Below are positions 1 through 5,050 of a stretch of 7,962 nucleotides of DNA, in pieces. Origin of the DNA: an uncultured Candidatus Melainabacteria bacterium (GTDB taxonomy: Bacteria; Cyanobacteriota; Vampirovibrionia; Gastranaerophilales; Gastranaerophilaceae). The notes beneath the pieces are model-generated. The model was not told the origin of the DNA and ran no database searches. It saw only the letters and a program-made list of their open reading frames with translations. The stretch is taken from assembly GCA_946186335.1 (NCBI GenBank), contig CAMHMW010000082.1, positions 1 through 7,962 on the forward strand, in the 5' to 3' direction. Position 1 is the first letter of the stretch. Every line of letters begins with the position of its first letter. A program made the translations under genes and the position numbers.

Positions 1-148
1 GTTACCTTTAAGAGAATTGATTATGGAAGCTGATGAATTGGGTGAACTTGAAGATACCGCTTTGAAATCATTCAAGAAAATCATGGCTGCCAACTGGCAA
101 TCAATTCCGGGAGCAACTCCTCAAAAGAAACCCGCAGGAACTTTCTAA
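1..148 (+). CDS. 3' end of an unrecognised gene (partial)
   Basis: An open frame enters from the left edge (codons start at base 2) and ends at TAA 146-148. The 48 visible residues begin LPLRELIMEADELGE and end in a proline- and lysine-containing tail, QKKPAGTF. The middle is an amphipathic acidic/basic helix followed by AANWQSIPGA. No catalytic motif, membrane segment or cysteine pattern is visible, and I do not recognise the family. Support for it being real: codon use resembles the other genes, and a good intrinsic terminator begins 19 bases after the stop. It is the last gene of its transcript. Confidence 0.75.
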   Translation, partial: LPLRELIMEADELGELEDTALKSFKKIMAANWQSIPGATPQKKPAGTF

Positions 149-166
149 GAAGTATATAACGAATAA

Positions 167-197
167 AAAGCGGCTCTTAAAAAGAGTCGCTTTTTTT
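167..197 (+). terminator. Rho-independent terminator
   Basis: A 12-bp stem (167-178 with 182-193) with a 3-base A loop is followed by a T run at 191-197. The single non-Watson-Crick pair (G173 with T187) is a G-U wobble in + strand RNA but would be a C-A mismatch on the other strand, so the hairpin fits + strand transcription. It ends the transcript of the partial gene at the left edge. Confidence 0.9.
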
Positions 198-209
198 GTT
201 TTGTGCTTT

Positions 210-229
210 GACAGGTTTTAACCCCCGAC
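210..229 (-). repeat. GTCGGG hairpin repeat, copy 1
   Basis: On the minus strand it reads GTCGGGGGTTAAAACCTGTC. It matches the copy at 5832-5849 (GTCGGGTTAAAACCAGAC) apart from two extra G and one base in the last arm. The GGTT/AACC core can pair around a short A loop. It lies directly after the terminator. Confidence 0.5.
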
Positions 230-238
230 CTATGAATA

Positions 239-259
239 AAAGTCGGATAAGTCTATAAG
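239..259 (+). repeat. Left arm of a long inverted repeat
   Basis: These 21 bases match the reverse complement of 546-566 at 19 of 21 positions (AAGTCTATAAG core identical). A second shared block lies just inside: ACGGTTT at 282-288 and its complement AAACCGT at 524-530. The two arms bracket about 290 bases packed with other small repeats, as if the cluster were one composite unit. Confidence 0.6.
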
Positions 260-330
260 ACGATATGTCGTTAAGTTCTTTACGGTTTTGTCATTAGAAG
301 ATTTGCAAAAAGTAAAATCTGTATGGTTTA

Positions 331-355
331 GTTGGGCAGTTATGCCCAACCTGCA
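331..355 (-). repeat. TGCAG hairpin repeat, copy 2
   Basis: Read on the minus strand it is a TGCAG leader followed by a perfect 8-bp stem, GTTGGGCA with TGCCCAAC, around the loop TAAC. The same plan (TGCAG, stem, 4-5 base loop) is seen at 406-430 and 4866-4889 with different stem bases. Confidence 0.7.
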
Positions 356-358
356 ATT

Positions 359-394
359 TTGTGGTGGGCACGCTTTCGCTTTGCCCACCCTACT
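359..394 (-). repeat. GTAGGGTGGGCA hairpin repeat, copy A
   Basis: On the minus strand GTAGGGTGGGCA opens an 8-bp stem, GGTGGGCA with TGCCCACC. The 11-base interior is AAGCGAAAGCG, which can close as a short GC stem capped by a GAAA (GNRA-type) tetraloop. Related copies are at 4896-4928 and 5739-5810. It lies between two TGCAG hairpins. Confidence 0.8.
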
Positions 395-405
395 ATTACA
401 TTTTT

Positions 406-430
406 GCCGGCGTGACAACGCCGACCTGCA
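406..430 (-). repeat. TGCAG hairpin repeat, copy 1
   Basis: Minus-strand order is TGCAG, then arm GTCGGCGT, loop TGTC, arm ACGCCGGC: an 8-bp stem with one G-U wobble. The arms differ from those at 331-350 at several positions, yet pairing is kept. The wobble is legal only in minus-strand RNA. Confidence 0.65.
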
Positions 431-436
431 TTAATT

Positions 437-475
437 CCCTCCCCCCCCCTTGTGGGGGAGGGATAGGGAGAGGGG
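437..475. repeat. C-tract / G-rich palindrome
   Basis: CCCTCCCCC (437-445, within a run of nine C at 441-449) can pair with GGGGGAGGG (454-462). A further G-rich segment, AGGGAGAGGGG, follows. G-rich/C-rich short palindromes of this kind are common dispersed intergenic sequence in bacteria. The nine-C run is a likely site of length variation or sequencing error. Confidence 0.5.
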
Positions 476-481
476 TTATTT

Positions 482-500
482 GTCGGGCTGAAAGCCAAAC
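482..500 (+). repeat. GTCGGG hairpin repeat, copy 2
   Basis: GTCGGGCTGAAAGCCAAAC carries a GGCT/AGCC stem around GAA. The third copy at 5832-5849 has GGTT/AACC at the same place, so both sides of the stem changed together. The preceding TTT is shared as well. Confidence 0.5.
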
Positions 501-545
501 TTACGTTTTAAACCACGACTTATAAACCGTTTTGGACTTATCCAA

Positions 546-566
546 CTTATAGACTTAACAGACTTT
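546..566 (-). repeat. Right arm of a long inverted repeat
   Basis: The reverse complement matches 239-259 at 19 of 21 bases. It ends 19 bases before the -35 box of the deoB promoter, so the repeat cluster stops just short of functional promoter sequence. Confidence 0.6.
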
Positions 567-584
567 CATAAATTTTCCATATAT

Positions 585-613
585 TTTACATTCCTTCTAA
601 AATGTGTTAAAAT
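585..613 (+). promoter_or_regulatory. Sigma-70 promoter for deoB
   Basis: TTTACA (585-590) and TAAAAT (608-613) are separated by 17 bases, and TG at 605-606 gives an extended -10. Transcription would start near 620, leaving a leader of about 20 bases with the ribosome binding site AAGGAG at 624-629, 10 bases before the start codon. Confidence 0.8.
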
Positions 614-639
614 ACACTGTCATAAGGAGATAAAAGAGT

Positions 640-1812
640 ATGACAAGAGCAATTGTAATGGTTATAGATTCCATGGGAATCGGTGCAATGGATGACTGCC
701 GTGATTTTGGCGATATCCCCGAATGCAATACACTGTGGCACGTAGCGAATTTTAATAACGGTTTAAAAGTTCCGAATATGGAAGAAATGGGACTTGGACT
801 TTTGGGAGATTTTAAAGGAATTAAAAAAGTCGATAACCCGACAGGTACGGTTGCAACTCTTGTTGAAAAATCAAAAGGAAAAGATACAACAACCGGACAT
901 TGGGAAATTATGGGTCTGGTTTCCGAAAGACCGTTTTCAACATATCCTGAGGGGTTTCCGCAGGAACTTATTGAAAAATTTATTGAAAAGACAAATTGCG
1001 GCGGTGTTTTGGCAAATATTCCCGCCAGCGGTACGGCTATTATTGAAAAACTTAATGAAGAACACCACTCGACTAAATTTCCGATAGTTTATACATCTGC
1101 TGACAGCGTGTTTCAGATTGCACTGGATACCGATATGATTCCGCTTGAAACACTTTACGACTGGTGTAAAATAGCCAGAGAACTTTTGGATGAGGGGGAT
1201 TACAATGTTGCAAGAGTAATTGCTCGTCCATATAAAATCATTGACGGAAAACCCAAAAGAATTTCCAAAGACAGACGTGATTTTTCAATGGTTCCGAAAC
1301 ACACATACCTTGACGATATAAAAAATGAGGGCGGAAAAGTTATTGCTATCGGAAAAATTGAAGATATATTCTCAAAAGCGGGCATAACCCACGCAATTCA
1401 TACGGGTTCAAATAAAGAGGGGCTTGAATTGACATTAAAAGCCGTAAAAGAAGAATTGCCGCTTGAAGATATTGCTTATGAAAAAGGAAAATCGTACAAA
1501 GATACCGAAATTATCTTCACAAACCTTGTGGATACCGATATGCTCTACGGTCACAGAAATGACCCGAAGGGCTACGGCGCGGCGATAGAAGAAATTGATA
1601 CCTATGTTAAACCAATAATTGATGCAATGAAAGAAGATGACCTGTTAATAATTACGGCAGACCACGGGTGCGACCCTTGTGTAGAAGGAACAGACCACAC
1701 AAGAGAGAAGGTTCCTGTAATAGTTTATTCAAAGACCTTACCGTCAGGCGGAAATTTAGGCGAAATGCTTGGTTTTGACAACATTGTGAATTTCATAAAA
1801 GACTGGTTGTAA
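640..1812 (+). CDS. deoB: Phosphopentomutase
   Basis: The enzyme interconverts (deoxy)ribose 1-phosphate and 5-phosphate in the cytosol. It links nucleoside phosphorolysis to the pentose phosphate pathway. The 390 residues match the usual length of this alkaline-phosphatase-superfamily enzyme. By comparison with the Bacillus enzyme, the metal ligands are D10, D300, H305, D341, H342 and H353, in the contexts VID, LVDTDMLYGH, TADHG and GTDHTRE. The phosphorylated threonine is T83 in GKDTTTGHWE. Other family hallmarks are NIPASGTAI near 126 and YTSADSVFQIA at 151-161. The cap domain lies roughly between 95 and 290. The start is fixed by AAGGAG 10 bases upstream and by the conserved VID motif beginning at residue 8. 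The gene has its own promoter and no nucleoside phosphorylase or deaminase gene beside it in this window. Nothing is missing or broken. Confidence 0.97.
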   Translation: MTRAIVMVIDSMGIGAMDDCRDFGDIPECNTLWHVANFNNGLKVPNMEEMGLGLLGDFKGIKKVDNPTGTVATLVEKSKGKDTTTGHWEIMGLVSERPFSTYPEGFPQELIEKFIEKTNCGGVLANIPASGTAIIEKLNEEHHSTKFPIVYTSADSVFQIALDTDMIPLETLYDWCKIARELLDEGDYNVARVIARPYKIIDGKPKRISKDRRDFSMVPKHTYLDDIKNEGGKVIAIGKIEDIFSKAGITHAIHTGSNKEGLELTLKAVKEELPLEDIAYEKGKSYKDTEIIFTNLVDTDMLYGHRNDPKGYGAAIEEIDTYVKPIIDAMKEDDLLIITADHGCDPCVEGTDHTREKVPVIVYSKTLPSGGNLGEMLGFDNIVNFIKDWL

Positions 1813-1833
1813 AATTGTACCTTGGCACATATA

Positions 1834-1862
1834 TAGACAATGTAAATTTTTTATTATATAAT
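1834..1862 (+). promoter_or_regulatory. Sigma-70 promoter for the ferredoxin gene
   Basis: TAGACA (1834-1839) and a perfect TATAAT (1857-1862) are 17 bases apart, beginning 22 bases after the deoB stop. No terminator is visible between deoB and this promoter, so read-through from deoB may add to expression. The start point is predicted near 1869. Confidence 0.85.
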
Positions 1863-1864
1863 TC

Positions 1865-1886
1865 TTTTGTGAGGTTGCTCACAAAA
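1865..1886 (+). promoter_or_regulatory. Perfect 9-bp palindrome at the ferredoxin mRNA 5' end
   Basis: TTTTGTGAG (1865-1873) and CTCACAAAA (1878-1886) pair perfectly around GTTG. The palindrome covers the predicted start point and ends 8 bases before AAGGAG. No T run follows, so it is not a terminator. It could be a stem-loop protecting the mRNA 5' end or an operator covering the start point. Sequence alone does not decide. Confidence 0.6.
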
Positions 1887-1908
1887 TGTAAAATAAGGAG
1901 AAAATAAA

Positions 1909-2085
1909 ATGGCAGTTAAAGTTAATGACAGTTGTATTGCATGCGGCGCTTGCGAATCTATCTGCGACGCTGTATTTTCAGTTGAAGACAAAGCAGTAGT
2001 TAATGATTCAGCTGTGGCTGATAACATTGATTCTGTAAAAGAAGCAGCAGATGCTTGCCCTGTTGGTGCAATCGAAGTTGAATAA
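1909..2085 (+). CDS. Ferredoxin, single [4Fe-4S] cluster, 58 residues
   Basis: A small acidic electron carrier of the clostridial/Desulfovibrio single-cluster type. The cysteines are C9, C12, C15 and C19 in the stretch SCIACGACESIC, and C50 in ACPVGAIEVE. C9, C12, C15 and C50 are the expected cluster ligands. In related 58-residue ferredoxins the remaining cysteine (here C19) forms a disulfide with a cysteine near position 42. Here residue 42 is serine, so that disulfide cannot form. The usual proline after the fourth cysteine is aspartate (D20). The start is set by AAGGAG at 1895-1900, 8 bases upstream. The gene is monocistronic, between its own promoter and terminator. It implies low-potential electron transfer, as in anaerobic metabolism; the partner enzymes are not in the window. 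Confidence 0.95.
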   Translation: MAVKVNDSCIACGACESICDAVFSVEDKAVVNDSAVADNIDSVKEAADACPVGAIEVE

Positions 2086-2101
2086 TTGACTTAAAAATAC
2101 G

Positions 2102-2137
2102 AAAAAAGACCACTCTTAAATAAGGGTGGTCTTTTTT
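2102..2137 (+). terminator. Rho-independent terminator of the ferredoxin gene
   Basis: A long stem pairs 2102-2117 with 2122-2137 around a short AT loop; the T run at 2132-2137 forms the end of the stem. The one irregular pair (T2114 with G2125) is a G-U wobble only in + strand RNA. It begins 17 bases after the ferredoxin stop. Confidence 0.92.
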
Positions 2138-2158
2138 GTTGTTAAGTTTTTCTCCCCT

Positions 2159-2188
2159 TTGCCCATCAGTTGTATTTTGTGCTAAAAT
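2159..2188 (+). promoter_or_regulatory. Probable promoter for the map operon
   Basis: TAAAAT (2183-2188) is preceded by TG at 2180-2181, an extended -10. A TTGCCC (2159-2164) lies 18 bases upstream as a partial -35. It begins 21 bases after the ferredoxin terminator and gives a leader of about 13 bases before the map start at 2208. Confidence 0.6.
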
Positions 2189-2207
2189 CAGGACAGAGGA
2201 CAAAATT

Positions 2208-2963
2208 ATGATAAACAAAAAATCAAGAGAAGAAATTAAAAGAATGCGCCACGCAGGTCATATCGTGGCTTTGGTTCATCAAAAGATGAAAGAAGTTGTT
2301 GAACCCGGTATTTCCACAAAAGAACTCGATAATATTGCAATGAAAATAATCAAAGAAAATCGTGCTATTCCTACGTTTTTGGGATATAACGGTTTTCCCG
2401 CAAGTATTTGCACATCAATTAACGAACAGGTAGTCCATGGAATACCTAACGAAAATGTCATATTAAAAGAGGGCGATATTATTGCTATTGATGTTGGGGC
2501 AACTTATGGCGGAATGGTAGGCGACAGTGCATGGTCATATCGTGTCGGCAAGGTTTCACCTGAAGTTGATAAATTGATGAAAGTTACCGAAGAATCTTTA
2601 TATGCTGGAATTGAACAAATGAAACCCGGAAATGTCTTGGATGATATTTCAAAAGCAATTGAAGCAGTTGCCGTTCGTGAAGGTTACGGAATTGTAAGAC
2701 AATACGGCGGACACGGTGTCGGACATCAAATGCACGAAGACCCGTTTCTGTTTAATTACAGCGTAGGTGATAAAACCCTTATAAAAGCAAACACGGCAAT
2801 TGCAATAGAACCGATGTTAAATCTCGGCTGTGATGATGTTGTTGTGGCAGATGACCAGTGGACAGTCAGCACAAAAGACGGAAAACCGTCTGCACACTTT
2901 GAACATACGGTAATTGCAACAGATGACGGACCTTTGATTACAACAAAATTAATGGAGGAGTAA
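2208..2963 (+). CDS. map: Type I methionine aminopeptidase
   Basis: Removes the initiator methionine from new proteins in the cytosol, using two divalent metal ions. The product has 251 residues, typical of the bacterial enzyme without N-terminal extension. Expected metal ligands by comparison with E. coli MetAP are D95 (AIDVGA), D106 (GDSAW), H169 (GGHGVG), E201 (AIEPM) and E232 (FEHTV). Catalytic histidines are H77 (VVHGIP) and H176 (MHEDP). The start is ATG 2208 with GAGGA at 2196-2200, 7 bases upstream. An in-frame ATG at 2136 would add 24 residues, but it lies inside the ferredoxin terminator and upstream of the promoter, and those residues do not resemble MetAP. The position usually held by Cys78 in E. 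coli is valine (V76). It is first gene of a probable operon with the next two genes. Confidence 0.96.
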   Translation: MINKKSREEIKRMRHAGHIVALVHQKMKEVVEPGISTKELDNIAMKIIKENRAIPTFLGYNGFPASICTSINEQVVHGIPNENVILKEGDIIAIDVGATYGGMVGDSAWSYRVGKVSPEVDKLMKVTEESLYAGIEQMKPGNVLDDISKAIEAVAVREGYGIVRQYGGHGVGHQMHEDPFLFNYSVGDKTLIKANTAIAIEPMLNLGCDDVVVADDQWTVSTKDGKPSAHFEHTVIATDDGPLITTKLMEE

Positions 2964-2968
2964 TTTAG

Positions 2969-3628
2969 GTGAATTACTACATAGGATTATCGCTTGCGGC
3001 GGGCTCAAGTATGGATTCGGGCGTTGCGGTAATTGATGAGGACAACAAAATTATCTTAATTGATAAACTTTACAAAATGAGTGATGTAATTTTCTTTTTT
3101 GAAAATTTTTCCTCGCTTAAAAACTCAAAAATATGTGTTTCAGTACCCCCTGATAAAACTATGCTGGAGGGAAAATGGCGAATTTTGTCCAAACCTTACC
3201 AGCTTGTTGCGACAAACGAAAATATGCCAAACAGGGACAACTGGACTCAAAGACATTCAAACAGAGGTTCTGATTATTTAAACGAACTTGTTGAACGCGG
3301 AATTAAGGTAACACGGTTTGATATTTATATGACAAGACAAAGCCTGCATCTCAATTCGTGCTACAAAGACCGTTCTCCAGCTGACTGTAAATTTTTACAG
3401 CAGGCATTAAAATATGAATGGGGGTTTAATGACCTGCCATCTAATATGATGCCTATGTCACATTGTGAGGCGATTTTGGGTGCAATTCTTGCAAAAGAAT
3501 ACGAAAATAATCCCGAAAAAATTAATGTAATTTACAACTTTAAAGGGCTTGATGTTATTGACATAAAAGAAAATCTCAATATATCAACCGAAGTTTACAA
3601 TTTTGAAAAAGATTTGGTTTTACGCTAA
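2969..3628 (+). CDS. Protein of unknown function, possibly RNase H-like fold
   Basis: I do not recognise this 219-residue cytosolic protein with confidence. It opens with a strand-turn-strand pattern: YIGLSLA (4-10), SGVAVID (17-23), IILIDKLY (28-35), then ICVSVPPD (55-62). It ends its core with a helix, SHCEAILGAILAKEY (164-178). That order of strands, and a late helix with H-x-x-A, recalls RNase H/RuvC-like folds such as DUF429. But the first-strand aspartate expected of an active nuclease is absent (serine at 8), so a catalytic role is doubtful. This is inference only. The start is GTG 2969, with GGAGG at 2954-2958 ten bases upstream and inside the end of map; the gap to map is 5 bases, so the two are cotranscribed and probably translationally coupled. 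No signal peptide or membrane segment is present. Confidence 0.85.
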   Translation: MNYYIGLSLAAGSSMDSGVAVIDEDNKIILIDKLYKMSDVIFFFENFSSLKNSKICVSVPPDKTMLEGKWRILSKPYQLVATNENMPNRDNWTQRHSNRGSDYLNELVERGIKVTRFDIYMTRQSLHLNSCYKDRSPADCKFLQQALKYEWGFNDLPSNMMPMSHCEAILGAILAKEYENNPEKINVIYNFKGLDVIDIKENLNISTEVYNFEKDLVLR

Positions 3629-3642
3629 ACTGATATAAGGTT

Positions 3643-4851
3643 ATGTTTAAAAAGTATATTAAAATCTTAAGTAATCCGTTACTTTATTATAAAGACAAAG
3701 AGGGAAATTCGGTCTTTCGTAATTTTTCGCCGGTTAAAAAGACGGGAAATCTTTATAATGTTGATTTCTCAAAATCTCAGGTCGGAAAAGCACTGGAATT
3801 TCGTTTCGGACTGGATAAAAAATTAAAACTTGCGAATTTTTTAATAACAGTTCTTCTGTATATTATTTTTATTCACGTAAAATATTCTATTTGGGGATTG
3901 TTATTTTTTGCTGCACTATGGATTGGAATGCTTGCGGGTGTACGTTATTATTGTGCAACAATATACAAAGATTTTCTGTTAAAAAATTACGGTGCATACA
4001 GGCTTGTTGAATTTGAACCGCCGGTTTCAAAAAGAAAGTCGGCAGAATTTGTCGCTTTGTTCAGGTCAAAAATTATATTAACAGTTTTGGCTTTAATAAT
4101 ATTTTTTGCACCGACATTTTTGTTATCATTCGGGATTAAACACTGTCTGACACCAAAACACAACGGATATAAACATGCGGTTACACTTTCAAACATCTAC
4201 AACGCAATATACCCCAAAAGCGCAAAAATATATGATATGCGTGCAGCTGCACATTTTATGATGAGAGATTATGACAAATCTCTCGATGATTATGTCAAGG
4301 CAATAGAACTTTCCGGCAGAAGATTTACAAAACGTGATTATGTCAGATTTGAAAACCTTTTACTTGTTAAAAAGAAAGTTGCATCTTCACAGGAAGCAGT
4401 TGATGCTTTCGACAAATATCTTTCAAAGAAAAGAATGTCTGTTCTCCAAAAATCACAGATGCTTTGGGTAAAATCCATTTTCAAAATTGAGAATAGCATT
4501 ATTGAGTCTATTTTGCAGGAATATGACGAATTACTTGCTTCTTTAAAAGCAAAAGATACCAAAAATCAGTTTTATATTTCATGTGACAGAGCGTATATGT
4601 TGTATCTTATGCAGCAATACCAAAGAGCGATTGACTCTTATGATGAATTGATACAATATGCGGACGAAAATCAGCAGACTTTTGCGAAAGAATTACAGTC
4701 ATTATATGCGGAACGCGGCTGGGCAAAAGCACGTCTTGGCGATACTGACGGAGCAAATCTTGATTTTAAAACATCTGATATTCCGACCGAAAAACTCGGA
4801 GAATACGAACCCTCATATATTAAACAGGCATTTGTCCGTGAAAAATTTTAA
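3643..4851 (+). CDS. Membrane protein with TPR-like repeats, unknown function
   Basis: The 402-residue protein has two adjacent hydrophobic helices (about 62-79 and 83-103) and a third at about 143-165, followed by a soluble C-terminal half. That half holds helix pairs of TPR type: residues 195-224 (MRAAAHFMMRDYDKSLDDYVKAIEL region), about 308-340 (DRAYMLYLMQQYQRAIDSYDEL) and 352-376 (AERGWAKARLGDTDGANLDF). The pattern A-x-x-x-x-x-x-x-Y/D-A-I-x-x-Y is clear in the first two. TPRs bind other proteins, so a membrane-anchored scaffold is a reasonable guess; no enzyme motif is visible. It starts 14 bases after the previous gene. The only ribosome binding site candidate is a weak AAGG just 2 bases before ATG, so coupling with the upstream gene is likely. 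Its stop codon lies within one arm of an inverted repeat. Confidence 0.88.
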   Translation: MFKKYIKILSNPLLYYKDKEGNSVFRNFSPVKKTGNLYNVDFSKSQVGKALEFRFGLDKKLKLANFLITVLLYIIFIHVKYSIWGLLFFAALWIGMLAGVRYYCATIYKDFLLKNYGAYRLVEFEPPVSKRKSAEFVALFRSKIILTVLALIIFFAPTFLLSFGIKHCLTPKHNGYKHAVTLSNIYNAIYPKSAKIYDMRAAAHFMMRDYDKSLDDYVKAIELSGRRFTKRDYVRFENLLLVKKKVASSQEAVDAFDKYLSKKRMSVLQKSQMLWVKSIFKIENSIIESILQEYDELLASLKAKDTKNQFYISCDRAYMLYLMQQYQRAIDSYDELIQYADENQQTFAKELQSLYAERGWAKARLGDTDGANLDFKTSDIPTEKLGEYEPSYIKQAFVREKF

Positions 4852-4865
4852 GGGGTAAATTTTTT

Positions 4866-4889
4866 GTCGAAGCAAGTCTCCAACCTGCA
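4866..4889 (-). repeat. TGCAG hairpin repeat, copy 3
   Basis: On the minus strand TGCAG is followed by arm GTTGGAG, loop ACTTG and arm CTTCGAC. The 7-bp stem uses two G-U wobbles that would be mismatches on the + strand. The leader and first arm match the copy at 331-355; the second arm has changed but still pairs. Confidence 0.55.
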
Positions 4890-4895
4890 ATTTGG

Positions 4896-4928
4896 AAGCG
4901 GGTACGCTTTCGCTTTGCCCATCCTGCT
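4896..4928 (-). repeat. GTAGGGTGGGCA hairpin repeat, copy B (decayed)
   Basis: On the minus strand it reads AGCAGGATGGGCA, then the interior AAGCGAAAGCG identical to copy A, then TACCCGCT. The stem has lost pairs at two positions. As in copy A, a TGCAG hairpin follows at once on the minus strand, so the two families travel together in the same order. Confidence 0.65.
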
Positions 4929-5001
4929 ATCTGTTATTATACATATTCCCCTTAAACATTTAAATAAAAAAATAATATCCCTATCTGATAACAACGGCAG
5001 A

Positions 5002-5030
5002 ATTACGAAAGAAAAACTTAAAAATATAAT
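5002..5030 (+). promoter_or_regulatory. Possible promoter for the response regulator
   Basis: A perfect TATAAT (5025-5030) lies 17 bases after ATTACG (5002-5007), a weak -35 with three of six matches. It would give a leader of only about 14 bases containing TAAGGAG. A weak -35 would fit a promoter needing an activator, but that is conjecture. Confidence 0.5.
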
Positions 5031-5050
5031 ATCTCTGTAAGGAGTTTATT

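Larger units (their letters stand above)
4847..4956. repeat. Inverted repeat bracketing an intergenic repeat cluster
   Basis: TTTAAGGGG (4847-4855) and CCCCTTAAA (4948-4956) are perfect 9-base inverted copies. Allowing one inserted base, the match extends outward by AAAT. The left arm contains the stop codon of the TPR protein gene. Between the arms lie a TGCAG hairpin and a decayed GTAGGGTGGGCA hairpin. There is no convincing terminator for the map operon here: the only local hairpin is AT-only. Confidence 0.55.

Noticed and set aside
230..418. Minus-strand open frame of 62 codons
   Set aside because: It is made of repeat hairpins at 331-418 and the inverted-repeat arm, has no ribosome binding site and no recognisable protein features.
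331..430. Possible CRISPR array
   Set aside because: The repeats are short self-palindromes of different families without equal-length spacers, and no cas gene is present.
198..600. tRNA or riboswitch in the long spacer before deoB
   Set aside because: No cloverleaf, TTCGAATC-like arm or recognisable aptamer core was seen; the structure present is repeat hairpins.
1865..1886. Possible terminator for deoB
   Set aside because: The hairpin is perfect but no T run follows on either strand, and it lies after the ferredoxin -10 box.
2136..2207. Upstream in-frame ATG that would extend map by 24 residues
   Set aside because: It overlaps the ferredoxin terminator and precedes the promoter; the extension does not look like MetAP, and ATG 2208 has a proper ribosome binding site.
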